64,000 nt of DNA. It comes from a virus. The notes under the pieces are model-generated. The model was not told the DNA's origin and did not search any database. It saw only the letters and a list, made by a program, of their open reading frames with translations. The position numbers and the translations under genes are program-made. Where the stretch lies: the IMG/VR virus record IMGVR_UViG_3300039191_000589, positions 46,098-110,097 of that record; one strand, 5' to 3'. How positions within the stretch are numbered: position 1 is the stretch's first letter; every line of letters starts with the position of its first letter. Shown piece by piece: positions 41,285 to 51,209 of the stretch.

Positions 41285-43586
41285 TAATTTTAAACAACAA
41301 AAAGGAGAAAAATTTAATTCAGAGTGTTTTAAAATTAATTTTGATATTAACCGAAAATCAATTGAAGAATACCAAATGATGTTAAGTAATATCTATGGTT
41401 TACAGTTTATTAATAAACATGAATATACCCCTAAATTTACTTTTGGAATTATTGTTGAAGAAGATCAATATGATTTTTATGCTGTTTGTCCTGAGGAATA
41501 TAGTAATATCATTAAAGAACAACATAAGATAATACACCCACATATTAGATATTCTTCTTTTAATGACCCTCTGAAACAATTTGAAAATTATTTAAGTAAT
41601 GGTAAAATGCATTATATTAGTGGATACAGGTTAATGTTAAATGATAATACTGATAAATCGATACAAACACCTAACAAATCAAGATTTTTATTAAATATTA
41701 TATCAAATATGATGGATGATAAATATAATGATAAAAGTATTTTTGAGATTACTTTTAAACCTATAAATAATAACAATAATATTAATAATAATAAAATATT
41801 AAATACATTAGATACAACTGTAAAAGGATTAAGTTATGCTATGGATTTTTTCTTTAATAGTAATTTAAGTGATCCTTATAAGAATAAAGAGAAAACAAAG
41901 ATTAAAGATAATAAAAAAGATAACAGCAATAAATTTACTGCAAAATTTAATGTTGATATAAAAATTATATGTAAATCTAAAAGTAAACAAAGATCTTTAG
42001 ATAAAGTTAAAAGTGTTAGTGCATCATTTTCTAATCTTAATAAAAATTCTAAATTTAATGCTATTAAGTTAAAACATGATGATATTATTAATCGTCAATA
42101 TAATCATAAAAATATATTAACTGTTGAAGAAATTTCTCAATTTATGCATTTGCCTCATGATATAGGTGAAGAAAATTATACTAGACTATATGATGATAGA
42201 GTACCAAGCAAAGGAATAGTATATGGTGATAGCAATGGTAAAGATGTAGCTTTTCCAATGGAAAAAATTAGCCCTGAAAATTATAGTAAAAAGTATAAAG
42301 AAATAGAAAAATATATTGATGATTTTTCTAAACCATTAGTAATTACAGGGCGTCAAGGTAATGGTAAATCAGAATGGATAGTAAATTTAGCAATAGCTGT
42401 AGCAAAATGTGGGATTTCAGTAATCATAGTAGACCCTAAAGTAGATACTCAAAAAAGATTTATAGAGAGTTTACCTAAAAGTGAAATGGATAGGTTAGAT
42501 TATTTAAATTATGGTGATTTAAGGCATCCTCCAGCTATGAATTTATTTCGACAAAGAAAAGATAATGATCCTATAGAAAATTCATTAATTACATCATCTT
42601 TTATTGCTTTAATGAAAAAACACTCACGCCACTGGGGATTTAAAATGCAAAGAATGCTCCAAAGAGCTTGTGAGGCTGTATTATTAAATCAAACAAGTAC
42701 ATTAAATGAATTAGATTTACTTTTAAATGATCCATTATTTAGAGAGCATATTATAGAAGTAATGGAAGGTAAACTAAATGATAATGATCAAAAAAATAAA
42801 GCCCATATAAGAAAATTATTAAGATATTGGAAAAAATTTCATAATGATGATCAAAAGGATATTGATAAAAAAATCGAACCAGCTATGAATGTTATTGGAC
42901 CATTTATAGATAATCAAATTATTAAGACAATAGTTGGCCAAGAAGAATGTTATGATTTTAGAGAAGCTGCTGATAATGGGAGAATAACTATTGTAAATAT
43001 TCCAGAAGGTTCGTTAGAAGAAAATACTAAAATATTATCATCAATTATCAATAAAAGAATTTGGTTAGATATGCAATCACGAGCTGATAGTGAATTAAAG
43101 GATCGTTATCCAACATTTTGGGTTATGGATGAAGCTCATGAAATTTTAGATGAGGAATTTACTGGTATATTAACAAAGGCACGTGCATATCGATTAGGAG
43201 TGGCATTAATTACACAAGGATTAACTAATTTTAGAAGTAGGGGAATGGATAATATGAAAGACTTAATAGAAACTAATTGTCAAAAGAAAATAACTTTTAA
43301 TATATCATCGTCTGAAAGTAGGCAATTAGCTGAAGAATTTGCTCCTTTGACTCTTAAGGATTTATCTAATTGTCCTAAATATCATTTTTATGCTAAAACA
43401 TTTTTAAAATCAGGGGAAATATCTGACCCATTTTTTGTTCACGCACCTTTACCAGCTAACAAAGAAAGGGATTATAATAAGTTTATTGAAAATCATAAAA
43501 AGGGGAGAAAAACAATGGAGGAAATTGAAATAGAGATTGAAGAGAGGATGGATCATATTAGAACAATGAATAAATTAAAGCAATAA
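41271..43586 (+). CDS. VirD4/TraG-like (HerA/FtsK-type) coupling ATPase
   Basis: GTG at 41271 with AGGAGGG at 41260-41266. 771 residues. The N-terminal 340 residues are variable. The motor domain has ITGRQGNGKSEWIVNLAIAV (Walker A about 360-367), SVIIVDPKVDTQKRF, TFWVMDEAHEILDEEFTGIL (Walker B DEAH about 620-623), LGVALITQGLTNFR and KKITFNISSSESRQLAEEF. This is the pattern of conjugative coupling proteins of Gram-positive elements, which hand DNA to the secretion channel. No N-terminal membrane helix is obvious, so HerA-like or packaging functions remain options. Confidence 0.8.
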   Translation: MGLFNNFKQQKGEKFNSECFKINFDINRKSIEEYQMMLSNIYGLQFINKHEYTPKFTFGIIVEEDQYDFYAVCPEEYSNIIKEQHKIIHPHIRYSSFNDPLKQFENYLSNGKMHYISGYRLMLNDNTDKSIQTPNKSRFLLNIISNMMDDKYNDKSIFEITFKPINNNNNINNNKILNTLDTTVKGLSYAMDFFFNSNLSDPYKNKEKTKIKDNKKDNSNKFTAKFNVDIKIICKSKSKQRSLDKVKSVSASFSNLNKNSKFNAIKLKHDDIINRQYNHKNILTVEEISQFMHLPHDIGEENYTRLYDDRVPSKGIVYGDSNGKDVAFPMEKISPENYSKKYKEIEKYIDDFSKPLVITGRQGNGKSEWIVNLAIAVAKCGISVIIVDPKVDTQKRFIESLPKSEMDRLDYLNYGDLRHPPAMNLFRQRKDNDPIENSLITSSFIALMKKHSRHWGFKMQRMLQRACEAVLLNQTSTLNELDLLLNDPLFREHIIEVMEGKLNDNDQKNKAHIRKLLRYWKKFHNDDQKDIDKKIEPAMNVIGPFIDNQIIKTIVGQEECYDFREAADNGRITIVNIPEGSLEENTKILSSIINKRIWLDMQSRADSELKDRYPTFWVMDEAHEILDEEFTGILTKARAYRLGVALITQGLTNFRSRGMDNMKDLIETNCQKKITFNISSSESRQLAEEFAPLTLKDLSNCPKYHFYAKTFLKSGEISDPFFVHAPLPANKERDYNKFIENHKKGRKTMEEIEIEIEERMDHIRTMNKLKQ

Positions 43587-43590
43587 TTAG

Positions 43591-43622
43591 TAACCAGCTT
43601 AGTGGCTGGTTATTTTTTTTTT
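43591..43622 (+). terminator. rho-independent terminator ending the type IV secretion block
   Basis: TAACCAGC pairs with GCTGGTTA around a TTAGTG loop, followed by TTTTTTTTTT. Confidence 0.9.
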
Positions 43623-43744
43623 AAAAAAAAATAGAAATAGTGTTATATTATTTAATATAAAAATTATATATTTTATAGAAGATAACATGATGTTGTGCTC
43701 TCTCAATAAAAATAGACAAAATATCAAAAGAAGGAGAGATTGAT

Positions 43745-44164
43745 GTGTATAGAATTAAGACTAAAGAGAATTTAAATTTATTAATTCAAGATATTGGGGT
43801 TACCTTAAAAGCTGACACAGATACTTGGAGATATATTAATGAGGATGTGTTAGATAATTCCACAGATTTTAAGAATATTAAACATTTAGTTAATATAGAA
43901 CAGATAGATAGCCGGAAAGAAGAAGATATTCCTACTAATGATGAAGAAAATGAGGATGTTACTGAAGTAAATGAAGGGGCTTATGTAATTGATGGTGATT
44001 CACCGAAAAACCCTGATGATGCTTTTGTAGCAAACCCTAATGAAGAAGGAAATCCCGTTACTGATGATACAATTGAAGAAAATGATGAAACTGATAATAT
44101 TGATAATAAAGAGACTGATAAAGATACAACTAAAGAAGAAAATAATGATAGTGAAGAAAATTAA
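43745..44164 (+). CDS. small N-terminal domain plus acidic tail, 139 aa
   Basis: GTG at 43745 (the ATG at 43743 is out of frame), with AAGGAGAG ahead. Residues 1-55 (NLNLLIQDIGVTLKADTDTW) resemble the starts of the proteins at 14157 and 54710, a small beta domain. The rest is almost all E, D, N and T. Likely a virion or assembly protein; function unknown. Confidence 0.6.
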   Translation: MYRIKTKENLNLLIQDIGVTLKADTDTWRYINEDVLDNSTDFKNIKHLVNIEQIDSRKEEDIPTNDEENEDVTEVNEGAYVIDGDSPKNPDDAFVANPNEEGNPVTDDTIEENDETDNIDNKETDKDTTKEENNDSEEN

Positions 44165-44179
44165 TAGGAGGTTAATCAT

Positions 44180-45142
44180 ATGTCTAAAAGATTAGGGTGG
44201 TTAGAAGAGTTTGCTCAACAGCAAGCTAAAAAAATGCAAAAACAAGCTAGTGTTGAAAATAAAGAAGCTACGACTGTAAAAGAAGGAGATAAAATTATTG
44301 TTGATACTGATGTAGCACCTAAAGCTGATCAGGATGATGAAATAACTTATCAAAATAATCCATATAAAGTAGTGGATGCTGATTTTGAAGATGATCATGG
44401 TCCTGGTTTAGTATTAAGAGCATTATCTATCGAGGCTGATGAGGATGAAGATGATGATGTAGAAATTGAAGTTGAAGATGATGACGTTGATATAGATGAT
44501 GTTGATTTCGGTGATTTAGAAGATGATCTTGATGAATTAGATAATTATGAAACTGAAGAAGTTGAAGTTGATGATACTGAAGATATTGAAATTGATGAAT
44601 TAGGTCCTGAGGAAGATAATGAATTTTTAGACGAAGATTTAGAAGTAGTTGATGAAGAACCTGGTGATGATTTAGGTTTGGATGAAGACAATGAATTTAT
44701 CGATGAAGATTTAGAAGTTATTGATGAAGGGCCTACTGGTGACCAATTAGAAGATAATTGGACTGGTGATGTTGGTGAAGGTAAAGAAGATGCTCAAGAA
44801 TATGCCCGAAATAATCCTGGCCACCAATATCATATTGAAACTCAAGATAGAGATGTTAAGGATTTCAATGATGCTGCTGATAAAACTCAACAGCAAATTG
44901 AAGAAGAAAGAAATACTGATCGAACTACAGTAGATGGATATTATTCTCATAATAATATTTTAAATGATATTGTAGAAGAAGCTATAGATACTGAACAAGA
45001 AACTAGTAAAATGGTAAATAAAACAATGGAAGAACCAAGTGAAGTTAATCAAGAACCAATAGGGCAAGATCCAGAAGATGAAGTTAAAACTGACAAAGGT
45101 TTAAATATTAGAAATACTGTTTTAGATAATATATTAAATTAA
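44180..45142 (+). CDS. highly acidic protein, 320 aa
   Basis: ATG with ATAGGAGG ahead. A basic N-terminal helix (LGWLEEFAQQQAKKMQKQA), then a small beta segment (YQNNPYKVVDADFEDDHGPG), then about 110 residues mostly D and E with the repeat EDNEFLDEDLEVVDEEP and EDNEFIDEDLEVIDEGP. DAQEYARNNPGHQYHI near residue 205 resembles QDYARNNPGNIFDI in the protein at 8412, so the two share a small element. Function unknown; DNA mimicry or scaffold are possible. Confidence 0.6.
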   Translation: MSKRLGWLEEFAQQQAKKMQKQASVENKEATTVKEGDKIIVDTDVAPKADQDDEITYQNNPYKVVDADFEDDHGPGLVLRALSIEADEDEDDDVEIEVEDDDVDIDDVDFGDLEDDLDELDNYETEEVEVDDTEDIEIDELGPEEDNEFLDEDLEVVDEEPGDDLGLDEDNEFIDEDLEVIDEGPTGDQLEDNWTGDVGEGKEDAQEYARNNPGHQYHIETQDRDVKDFNDAADKTQQQIEEERNTDRTTVDGYYSHNNILNDIVEEAIDTEQETSKMVNKTMEEPSEVNQEPIGQDPEDEVKTDKGLNIRNTVLDNILN

Positions 45143-45203
45143 AAGGTATTTAAAAATAAATCGGTAAAATTATAAAATAAAATTTGTAGGGAGGATTTTA
45201 ATA

Positions 45204-45746
45204 ATGAAAAAAAGAGCTAAATTAAATAAAAAAGTATTAAGTTTAGGTAAGAAAGTTGCAAAGGCTGTTGAATTAGAAACTGAGGAGATTTTACAGGATG
45301 CTGAGGAACTTATTAAAAAACACGTTCCAGCACGATATGTAAAAAAAGCATTAGCAAAATTAGAAAATAAAATTGATTCTGAAGGTATAGAGGCTTTATT
45401 TGATAAAGCAGTAACACGTGAAGCTCTTAGAAAAACAGCAGATAAAACTGCTTCTGCTGAAGAAATTAATGAGGCACTTGATACATTTGCTGACGCTATT
45501 GTAGCGGAAATGGAAGAAGTATTAGAACATGCTGATAATTATATGACTAATAAAGTTAAAACAGCTAAAAGTGAGAAACTCCAATATGAAATTGAATCAA
45601 AATTAAAGAAAACAGTTGAGGCTAAATTAAAAGAAAAAGGTATTTATTCTAAATTTTCTAGAGTTGTTGAAAAGCCTAAAACTAAAAATACAGAAGCACA
45701 AAAGAAAGAAGCTAATTCTTTCTTAGAAAAAATGAAACAATTATAA
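45204..45746 (+). CDS. all-helical protein, 180 aa
   Basis: ATG with AGGGAGG at 45188-45194. Begins with a basic stretch MKKRAKLNKKVLS and is helical throughout (LETEEILQDAEELIKKHVPA, IVAEMEEVLEHADNYM). More alanine than neighbours. The basic start matches other proteins here. Possibly a head-internal or scaffold protein. A terminator follows. Confidence 0.6.
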   Translation: MKKRAKLNKKVLSLGKKVAKAVELETEEILQDAEELIKKHVPARYVKKALAKLENKIDSEGIEALFDKAVTREALRKTADKTASAEEINEALDTFADAIVAEMEEVLEHADNYMTNKVKTAKSEKLQYEIESKLKKTVEAKLKEKGIYSKFSRVVEKPKTKNTEAQKKEANSFLEKMKQL

Positions 45747-45768
45747 TATAAAATTAATTTTTAATCAG

Positions 45769-45803
45769 AACAGGGGACCAAATTATTGGTCCTCTGTTTT
45801 TTA
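45769..45803 (+). terminator. rho-independent terminator
   Basis: CAGGGGACCAA pairs with TTGGTCCTCTG around TTA, then TTTTTTATTTT. Confidence 0.88.
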
Positions 45804-45838
45804 TTTTATAATTGATATTTAATTAGGAGGTGTATTTA

Positions 45839-46990
45839 ATGGATAAATTAAATAATTTATATCATAGAGGAGACAGCGTATTTTTATATATTAAATTTAA
45901 ACCACAAAATGATAATGAGAATATAGAAACTATAGAAAATGCTGAAGTAAGAATATTACAAGATCAAGGTGAAACTATTAAAGAAATATTAAAATGGACA
46001 AAAATGGATAATCTTAGTGAAGATGAATATTATTATAATTATCAAATACCTTATGATGGCGATATTGGTGAATACCAAGTAATATATAATGGTAATGTAA
46101 ATGGTAAAACTGCTCATATAGTAAAAACATTTCATGTAATTCCTAATTCTGAAAAATATGAAAATGCTATTAAATTATATGGTTATGCTTATGATTTTAG
46201 AACTGATAATCCTTTGGTTGATGTATCATTAAAATTAAAAAATAGAAATAATAATGAAATTGTTTATCAAAGTTTAACTAATCAAGATGGATATTGGGAG
46301 GCTTATGTTTATCCTAATGAATATGAATTTATTTTTAGCAAAGAAGGGTTTGATGATAGAAAAGTAGCTGCTCAAATTGGAAATGAATCTAATGAAATTC
46401 AATTTAATAATATTAGTTTAAAACCAATTAATGCTGAAAAAAAAGGGAATGGAATGTATGAAATATCTGATCAATATGTTACTAAAAAAGGAACTCCTTT
46501 AAGTGGATTAAAAGTAGAAATTGCTAATATTTTTGATCCTAAAACTATCATAGCTAAAGATGCTACTGATGATAATGGTGAATGGATTTGCTATTTAGAT
46601 CCAGGTGATTATTTAATTAATGTTCAAGGAGAATCAATGGGGATTACATTTGATAAAACAATTAAAGTTAAAATAGATGATGAAGGTGAATATGATTTTG
46701 TTGATTTATCTAATAATGTTGCAGTTGCAAGTAATTCTGAGTATATAGGTCGAGGAGATGGAGAAATAACAGTAACTGATAAAGTTCAAAATAAACAGGG
46801 TGATGGAATTATTGATGTTCAAATAAATGCTTTTAATAAAGGGGATAAATTAATAGAGGAAAATATTATTGCTCGTGATTATACAAACACTAATGGTGAA
46901 TGGACATTAAAATTAGACCCAGGTAAATATATAATAGAATTTTATCATCCTAATTTCAAAACAATTACCAATGAACGCATAGTAGAATAG
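45839..46990 (+). CDS. protein with carboxypeptidase-regulatory-like (Ig/transthyretin-type) repeats
   Basis: ATG 45839 after AGGAGG (45825-45830); the GTG at 45830 overlaps the ribosome site. About 383 residues. An N-terminal beta domain (about 1-110), then three repeats at about 115-190, 205-285 and 300-383, each with a strand, a (L)NPL(V)DV or PLSGLKVEI segment, a TxxxGxW turn (NQDGYWEAYVYPNEY, DDNGEWICYLDPGDY, NTNGEWTLKLDPGKY) and a closing strand. Such domains occur in surface and phage fibre proteins for adhesion or as spacers. First gene of the fibre region. Confidence 0.75.
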   Translation: MDKLNNLYHRGDSVFLYIKFKPQNDNENIETIENAEVRILQDQGETIKEILKWTKMDNLSEDEYYYNYQIPYDGDIGEYQVIYNGNVNGKTAHIVKTFHVIPNSEKYENAIKLYGYAYDFRTDNPLVDVSLKLKNRNNNEIVYQSLTNQDGYWEAYVYPNEYEFIFSKEGFDDRKVAAQIGNESNEIQFNNISLKPINAEKKGNGMYEISDQYVTKKGTPLSGLKVEIANIFDPKTIIAKDATDDNGEWICYLDPGDYLINVQGESMGITFDKTIKVKIDDEGEYDFVDLSNNVAVASNSEYIGRGDGEITVTDKVQNKQGDGIIDVQINAFNKGDKLIEENIIARDYTNTNGEWTLKLDPGKYIIEFYHPNFKTITNERIVE

Positions 46991-47094
46991 TTTTTTTGAT
47001 ATATTTAAAAGTTAATTGATTGCTTATTAAAAAGTATATAAAAAATAGAAGTACAATTGATTAATATCCTAAAAAATAAAGAGGTGAATTGTAT

Positions 47095-49296
47095 ATGGCA
47101 ATTTTTAGAGGTAATAAAATTAGAGGTGGACAGATACAAGATAAAACAGTTGATGGTGCTAAAATAATTAATGATGCATTAACTGATACTCATATTGCAA
47201 GTGATGCAGCAATTAGTGAGAGTAAGTTAGATATTGATTGGCATGCTCATACTGAGGTTTTACAGGATAAAAAAGTTGTTGATTATGTACAGGCTGATAA
47301 TTTAACAGTAGAAGGTCAAGTAATTAATTTAGAAACATTAATACCAGAAATTAGTGATGTTCCTAATGTTACATCAGATGGAACTGATGAAGGTATTATT
47401 GTTGATAATCCTAAAAATGTAATAAGATATGGAAGAAGTTCTGATGGAGAACCTATTATGACTCAAATCGATGGTGTTGACTATGAGGTTAAAGGTAAAG
47501 TAACTTATAATTCAACTAATGGAAATTATAATTTAGAATTCTACACTAATTCTGGAACTGATGGAGCAGAAGTTGCATATGATCTTAGCTCAGTTCATAA
47601 TAAAACTGGTGCTAGTTTAACAGATAGTGGTGATGGTTTAACATTTAATTTCCCTGATGATGAATTACAAAGTGGAACAGTAACATTATATGATAATGGT
47701 GTTGAGGTAACTTCTGGATTTACTATTGATCATGCTAATGGTACTGTAACATTTGATACTTCTCCTGGTACACCTGTTACTGCTGATTATGATTATGCTG
47801 GACCAGTAGATATTGATATTCAATATGCTCGTAGATTTAACTTAAATACAATTGGAGAAATGTTTGCTGCTAATGAAAAATTTGTTCACAATGCAGCTGA
47901 TATTACTTCTACTCTTAATATTGAACAGGTTGCTAAAGACTTATATGGGTCTACTTATTCTTTAGATAGGGATGGAGATGCTAATTTAAGTACTTCATTA
48001 GCTGATCAAATTGCTAATGAAACATCTCGAGCTCAATCAGCAGAACAAGCAAATGCTCAAGCAATTTCTGATGAAGAAAGTGCACGTCAGAATGCTGATG
48101 CCAATTTACAAAACCAATTAGATACATTAAATGGTGATGCTACTGTTACGGGTTCTGTTGATAGTAAGATTAAGAGTCAAGTATTAGATCCTTTATCTTC
48201 AGATGCAGCTGGTAATGGAGCAGCAATGGTTGCAATTGAACCTGTTTCTGGAATGGACACTGCCACTACTGTTCAAGATGCAATTGAATACTTAAAGAAT
48301 AATGGATCAGATGCAGTAACTACTTTAGAAGGCGATTTAAGTTCTACTGAAGCAGATAATAGTGGTGCTACTTTAGTTGGTGTAGATGGATCATTTGGGT
48401 ATGATGGTGGAACTACTGTAGAGGCTGTTTTACAAGATCATGAAACTAGATTAGATGTAATTGAAGGAGATGCTTCTACTGAAGGATCTATTGATAATAA
48501 GATTAAAACTCAAGTTACTGATCCTTTAGCTGACGATAATGCAGACGGATCTGGTCAAGCTGGTGCTACTTTAGTTGCAGTTGATGCTAATGAAGCATTT
48601 AATGGGGCTAATGTAGAGGCAGTATTAGTTGATCATGAAAGTAGAATTACTGATCTAGAAAATGGATTAGGAAATGGTACTGATAGATCAGAAACAACTA
48701 ATGGATATTTCACTGCTGTTTCATTTGATACTATTGATGCTAGATTAGAAGATAGTGAATCTATTGTAGATGCTGAATTAGATAGAATTGATGATCGATA
48801 TAATACAGATAAAAATAGAGCAGCTACAACAAATGGAGTATTTGCCGCAGCTGATAAAGCTACATTAGATGCAAGATTTGAAGATATTGAAAATGAAGTT
48901 GATGCTAAGAGTAATGAAATAGAAACAGCTCGTGGAAGTGCTGATGATTTAAATGGTAGATTATCTGTTTCTTTAAATGATGATGGTACATTAGTAAATG
49001 GAGAACAAATTCACTCTCACAAAAAGTATACTTATACTATGACAAGTAATCAAACACAAGTTATTTTACCAAATGGAGAGTACTTTAATATTAGTGGTGC
49101 TACTGGATCTGGATCAGTTGCAACAGATACAGTTCAGGTATATGTAAATGGTATTTTACAAGCTAATGGAATTAACTTTACAGAGCTTGAAGATACTGAA
49201 GATACTACTAAAGGTGTTGGAGTAGACTTTGGTACTGAAGAATTAGTAAGTGGAGATGTTGTAGTAATTGAATGGGTTGAAAATAACGAACAATAA
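47095..49296 (+). CDS. tail fibre-type protein, 733 aa
   Basis: ATG 47095 (the TTG at 47089 is too close to GAGGTG). Starts FRGNKIRGGQIQDKTVDGAK, the short motif shared with the fibre proteins at 53694 and 61074, then SESKLDIDWHAHTEV. Then beta domains, a long part with repeating SLADQIANETSRAQSAEQANAQ-type coiled coil and DHETRLDVIEGDA / DHESRITDLENG repeats (about 290-600), and a C-terminal module VQVYVNGILQANG like the repeats of the 28009 protein. Higher G+C and Ala/Asp content than neighbours suggest high expression or foreign origin. A long structural fibre is likely. Confidence 0.75.
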   Translation: MAIFRGNKIRGGQIQDKTVDGAKIINDALTDTHIASDAAISESKLDIDWHAHTEVLQDKKVVDYVQADNLTVEGQVINLETLIPEISDVPNVTSDGTDEGIIVDNPKNVIRYGRSSDGEPIMTQIDGVDYEVKGKVTYNSTNGNYNLEFYTNSGTDGAEVAYDLSSVHNKTGASLTDSGDGLTFNFPDDELQSGTVTLYDNGVEVTSGFTIDHANGTVTFDTSPGTPVTADYDYAGPVDIDIQYARRFNLNTIGEMFAANEKFVHNAADITSTLNIEQVAKDLYGSTYSLDRDGDANLSTSLADQIANETSRAQSAEQANAQAISDEESARQNADANLQNQLDTLNGDATVTGSVDSKIKSQVLDPLSSDAAGNGAAMVAIEPVSGMDTATTVQDAIEYLKNNGSDAVTTLEGDLSSTEADNSGATLVGVDGSFGYDGGTTVEAVLQDHETRLDVIEGDASTEGSIDNKIKTQVTDPLADDNADGSGQAGATLVAVDANEAFNGANVEAVLVDHESRITDLENGLGNGTDRSETTNGYFTAVSFDTIDARLEDSESIVDAELDRIDDRYNTDKNRAATTNGVFAAADKATLDARFEDIENEVDAKSNEIETARGSADDLNGRLSVSLNDDGTLVNGEQIHSHKKYTYTMTSNQTQVILPNGEYFNISGATGSGSVATDTVQVYVNGILQANGINFTELEDTEDTTKGVGVDFGTEELVSGDVVVIEWVENNEQ

Positions 49297-49321
49297 TAAT
49301 AAATAATAAAAATATTTAATC

Positions 49322-49347
49322 AATCCCCTGTGGCATCACAGGGGATT
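49322..49347 (+). terminator. rho-independent terminator (weak T tract)
   Basis: A perfect 11-base stem AATCCCCTGTG with its complement, loop GCAT, followed by ATTTAATT. Confidence 0.75.
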
Positions 49348-49384
49348 ATTTAATTCTAATTAAATAATTAAAATATTTTCTATA

Positions 49385-49413
49385 TATACTAGGATTAATC
49401 CTAGTATATTTTT
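49385..49413 (+). repeat. repeated ACTAGG hairpin, copy 1
   Basis: TATACTAGGA-TTAA-TCCTAGTATA, perfect 10-base stem followed by TTTTT; the same hairpin core recurs at 55204, 59606 and 61009, each between fibre genes. Confidence 0.85.
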
Positions 49414-49514
49414 ATGTACTATTCTATTTTTAACTTCATAAGGAAATGAATATTAAAAAATTAAAAATATATTTAAAATATTGAATCAATAAAACATAGG
49501 AGGTGTTTTTATAA

Positions 49515-51194
49515 ATGATTAATTATGGTTTAAGTTTTAATGGAACAAGTAGTTTTATAGATTTAGGTGATATTAATACTCCATCTAATACTAATAATGT
49601 AGTAGTAATTAAAGCAAGAGTTAAATTTAATTCTTTAATTGGGCACCAAGCAATTTTTAATGATGGTGGATATAAACAGGGTATTGAATTTGGTTTATAT
49701 AATGGAGAATTACATTTAGCAGTTGAAAATAGTGATAGTCATAGAAGTATTGGTTATGATGTTTCAAATTTAAAATCTAACAAATGGTATGAATTAGAAG
49801 GGATAGCAGATGGATCAAGTGGACAAATGTATCTTAAGGTTGATGGTAATGTAGTTAAGTCTGATATATCATTAAATTCTTTTACTAGTTTTGATGGGAC
49901 TGATGGAACTAAAATAGGATATACAAATCAATCACCTTCAGCAAATGATTATGCATATGATTCATATTTTAATGGAATAATAGACGAAATTCAAATTTGG
50001 AAGGAATATAGTTTAGATGATCCAATGAATAAAATAGATGGTACTGAAGAAGGGTTATTTACAGCATGGAAATTAAATGAAAATAGCGGTACTCAAATAA
50101 ATAGTATTAATAATAATTATTCTGGAACCTTAACAGATTGTACTTGGGTTAAAATAAGTGAAAGTAAATTTTTAATTCAAGATGGAAATGATATAAAAAC
50201 TTATGATTTTAATAATTCCCAATGGAATACTTTAGGAACTAATACAACAAAAGGAATGTTTATTAATAATGGAATGGATAGTTTAATTAATATAACTTTT
50301 AATGAATTATCACAATTAACTTCAAATACTCCTAAAATTTTAAGTTGGTCTAATGATTTAACATCAACAAAACAAAATATTATGAAAGGTACCCCTAGTG
50401 AACAAACTATAATACCTACTGGTGATATTAATATTGAACATGTTGATAGTTTTAATGAGGTTTCAATAGAAGGATTTACAGTTTATTCAGGAGATTTAGG
50501 TGATCTTACTGGAGACACAAGAAAAGAAACAGAAACTTTTAATTGTTCTAATTATAATGGAGTAGAAATATCCTTTTATATGAGTAATTCATCTATGGAT
50601 GATGGTGATGAATATGGTCATTTACTTTGGTATACTGGTACCGAATGGAAAATAATCAAGGAAATACAAAACACAAGTGGAAATTATAATGTAGATATTC
50701 CAAGTGAATGGTTAAGTAATAATAATAAAATACAAATGGATTTAATTGCAGGAGGGAGTGGAGTTATACATTCTGATGGAAATGGTAATGCTGATTATCT
50801 TACGGTTAATGATATTGAAGTTAAAGCCCATGATGATTCTTCTAAAATAGCAATTTCAAATGATCAAGGTGTTAATTGGTATACTTATAATTTTAATACT
50901 AATAAATGGGAAGTAATTGATATTAGTAATATTAATACTGATGGAATATTAGCTTATAAAATAATAAATATACCAAATAATAAATTAAATGAGTTATTAC
51001 AAGATTATGATATTATAAGATTAGCTTATTATATAAATGAAGATAGTATAATTGATAATTTACTTATTGATGCTAATATTAAAGGTACTTGGAATAGTAC
51101 AATACCAGGGGAGGATTATGATTATCAATATACTTATAGTGACCAATTGAAAATTAAATTATTTAATGATGGAGCGTATAAAATTAATTATTAG
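49515..51194 (+). CDS. LamG-domain fibre protein, 559 aa
   Basis: ATG with AGGAGGTG ahead. Residues 1-210 are a concanavalin-like/LamG beta sandwich: LSFNGTSSFIDLGDINTPSN, WYELEGIADGSSGQMYLKVDG, YFNGIIDEIQIWKEY and EEGLFTAWKLNENSGT, a domain binding glycans. Residues about 215-300 start the common module (IKTYDFNNSQWNTLG, then PKILSWSNDL), followed by a beta domain and an end (YDYQYTYSDQLKIKLFNDGA, YKINY) also seen at 51210 and 61827. A phage fibre with sugar-binding tip is likely. Confidence 0.8.
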   Translation: MINYGLSFNGTSSFIDLGDINTPSNTNNVVVIKARVKFNSLIGHQAIFNDGGYKQGIEFGLYNGELHLAVENSDSHRSIGYDVSNLKSNKWYELEGIADGSSGQMYLKVDGNVVKSDISLNSFTSFDGTDGTKIGYTNQSPSANDYAYDSYFNGIIDEIQIWKEYSLDDPMNKIDGTEEGLFTAWKLNENSGTQINSINNNYSGTLTDCTWVKISESKFLIQDGNDIKTYDFNNSQWNTLGTNTTKGMFINNGMDSLINITFNELSQLTSNTPKILSWSNDLTSTKQNIMKGTPSEQTIIPTGDINIEHVDSFNEVSIEGFTVYSGDLGDLTGDTRKETETFNCSNYNGVEISFYMSNSSMDDGDEYGHLLWYTGTEWKIIKEIQNTSGNYNVDIPSEWLSNNNKIQMDLIAGGSGVIHSDGNGNADYLTVNDIEVKAHDDSSKIAISNDQGVNWYTYNFNTNKWEVIDISNINTDGILAYKIINIPNNKLNELLQDYDIIRLAYYINEDSIIDNLLIDANIKGTWNSTIPGEDYDYQYTYSDQLKIKLFNDGAYKINY

Positions 51195-51209
51195 GAGGTG
51201 TAATTTTAA

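Noticed and set aside
38394-43586. Packaging motor (terminase) explanation for the two ATPases
   Set aside because: Sequences match VirB4 and TraG motor motifs with adjacent membrane proteins; no terminase nuclease domain or small subunit is present.
47440-49020. Diversity-generating retroelement target in the fibre region
   Set aside because: No reverse transcriptase or template repeat with A-biased substitutions is visible in the window.
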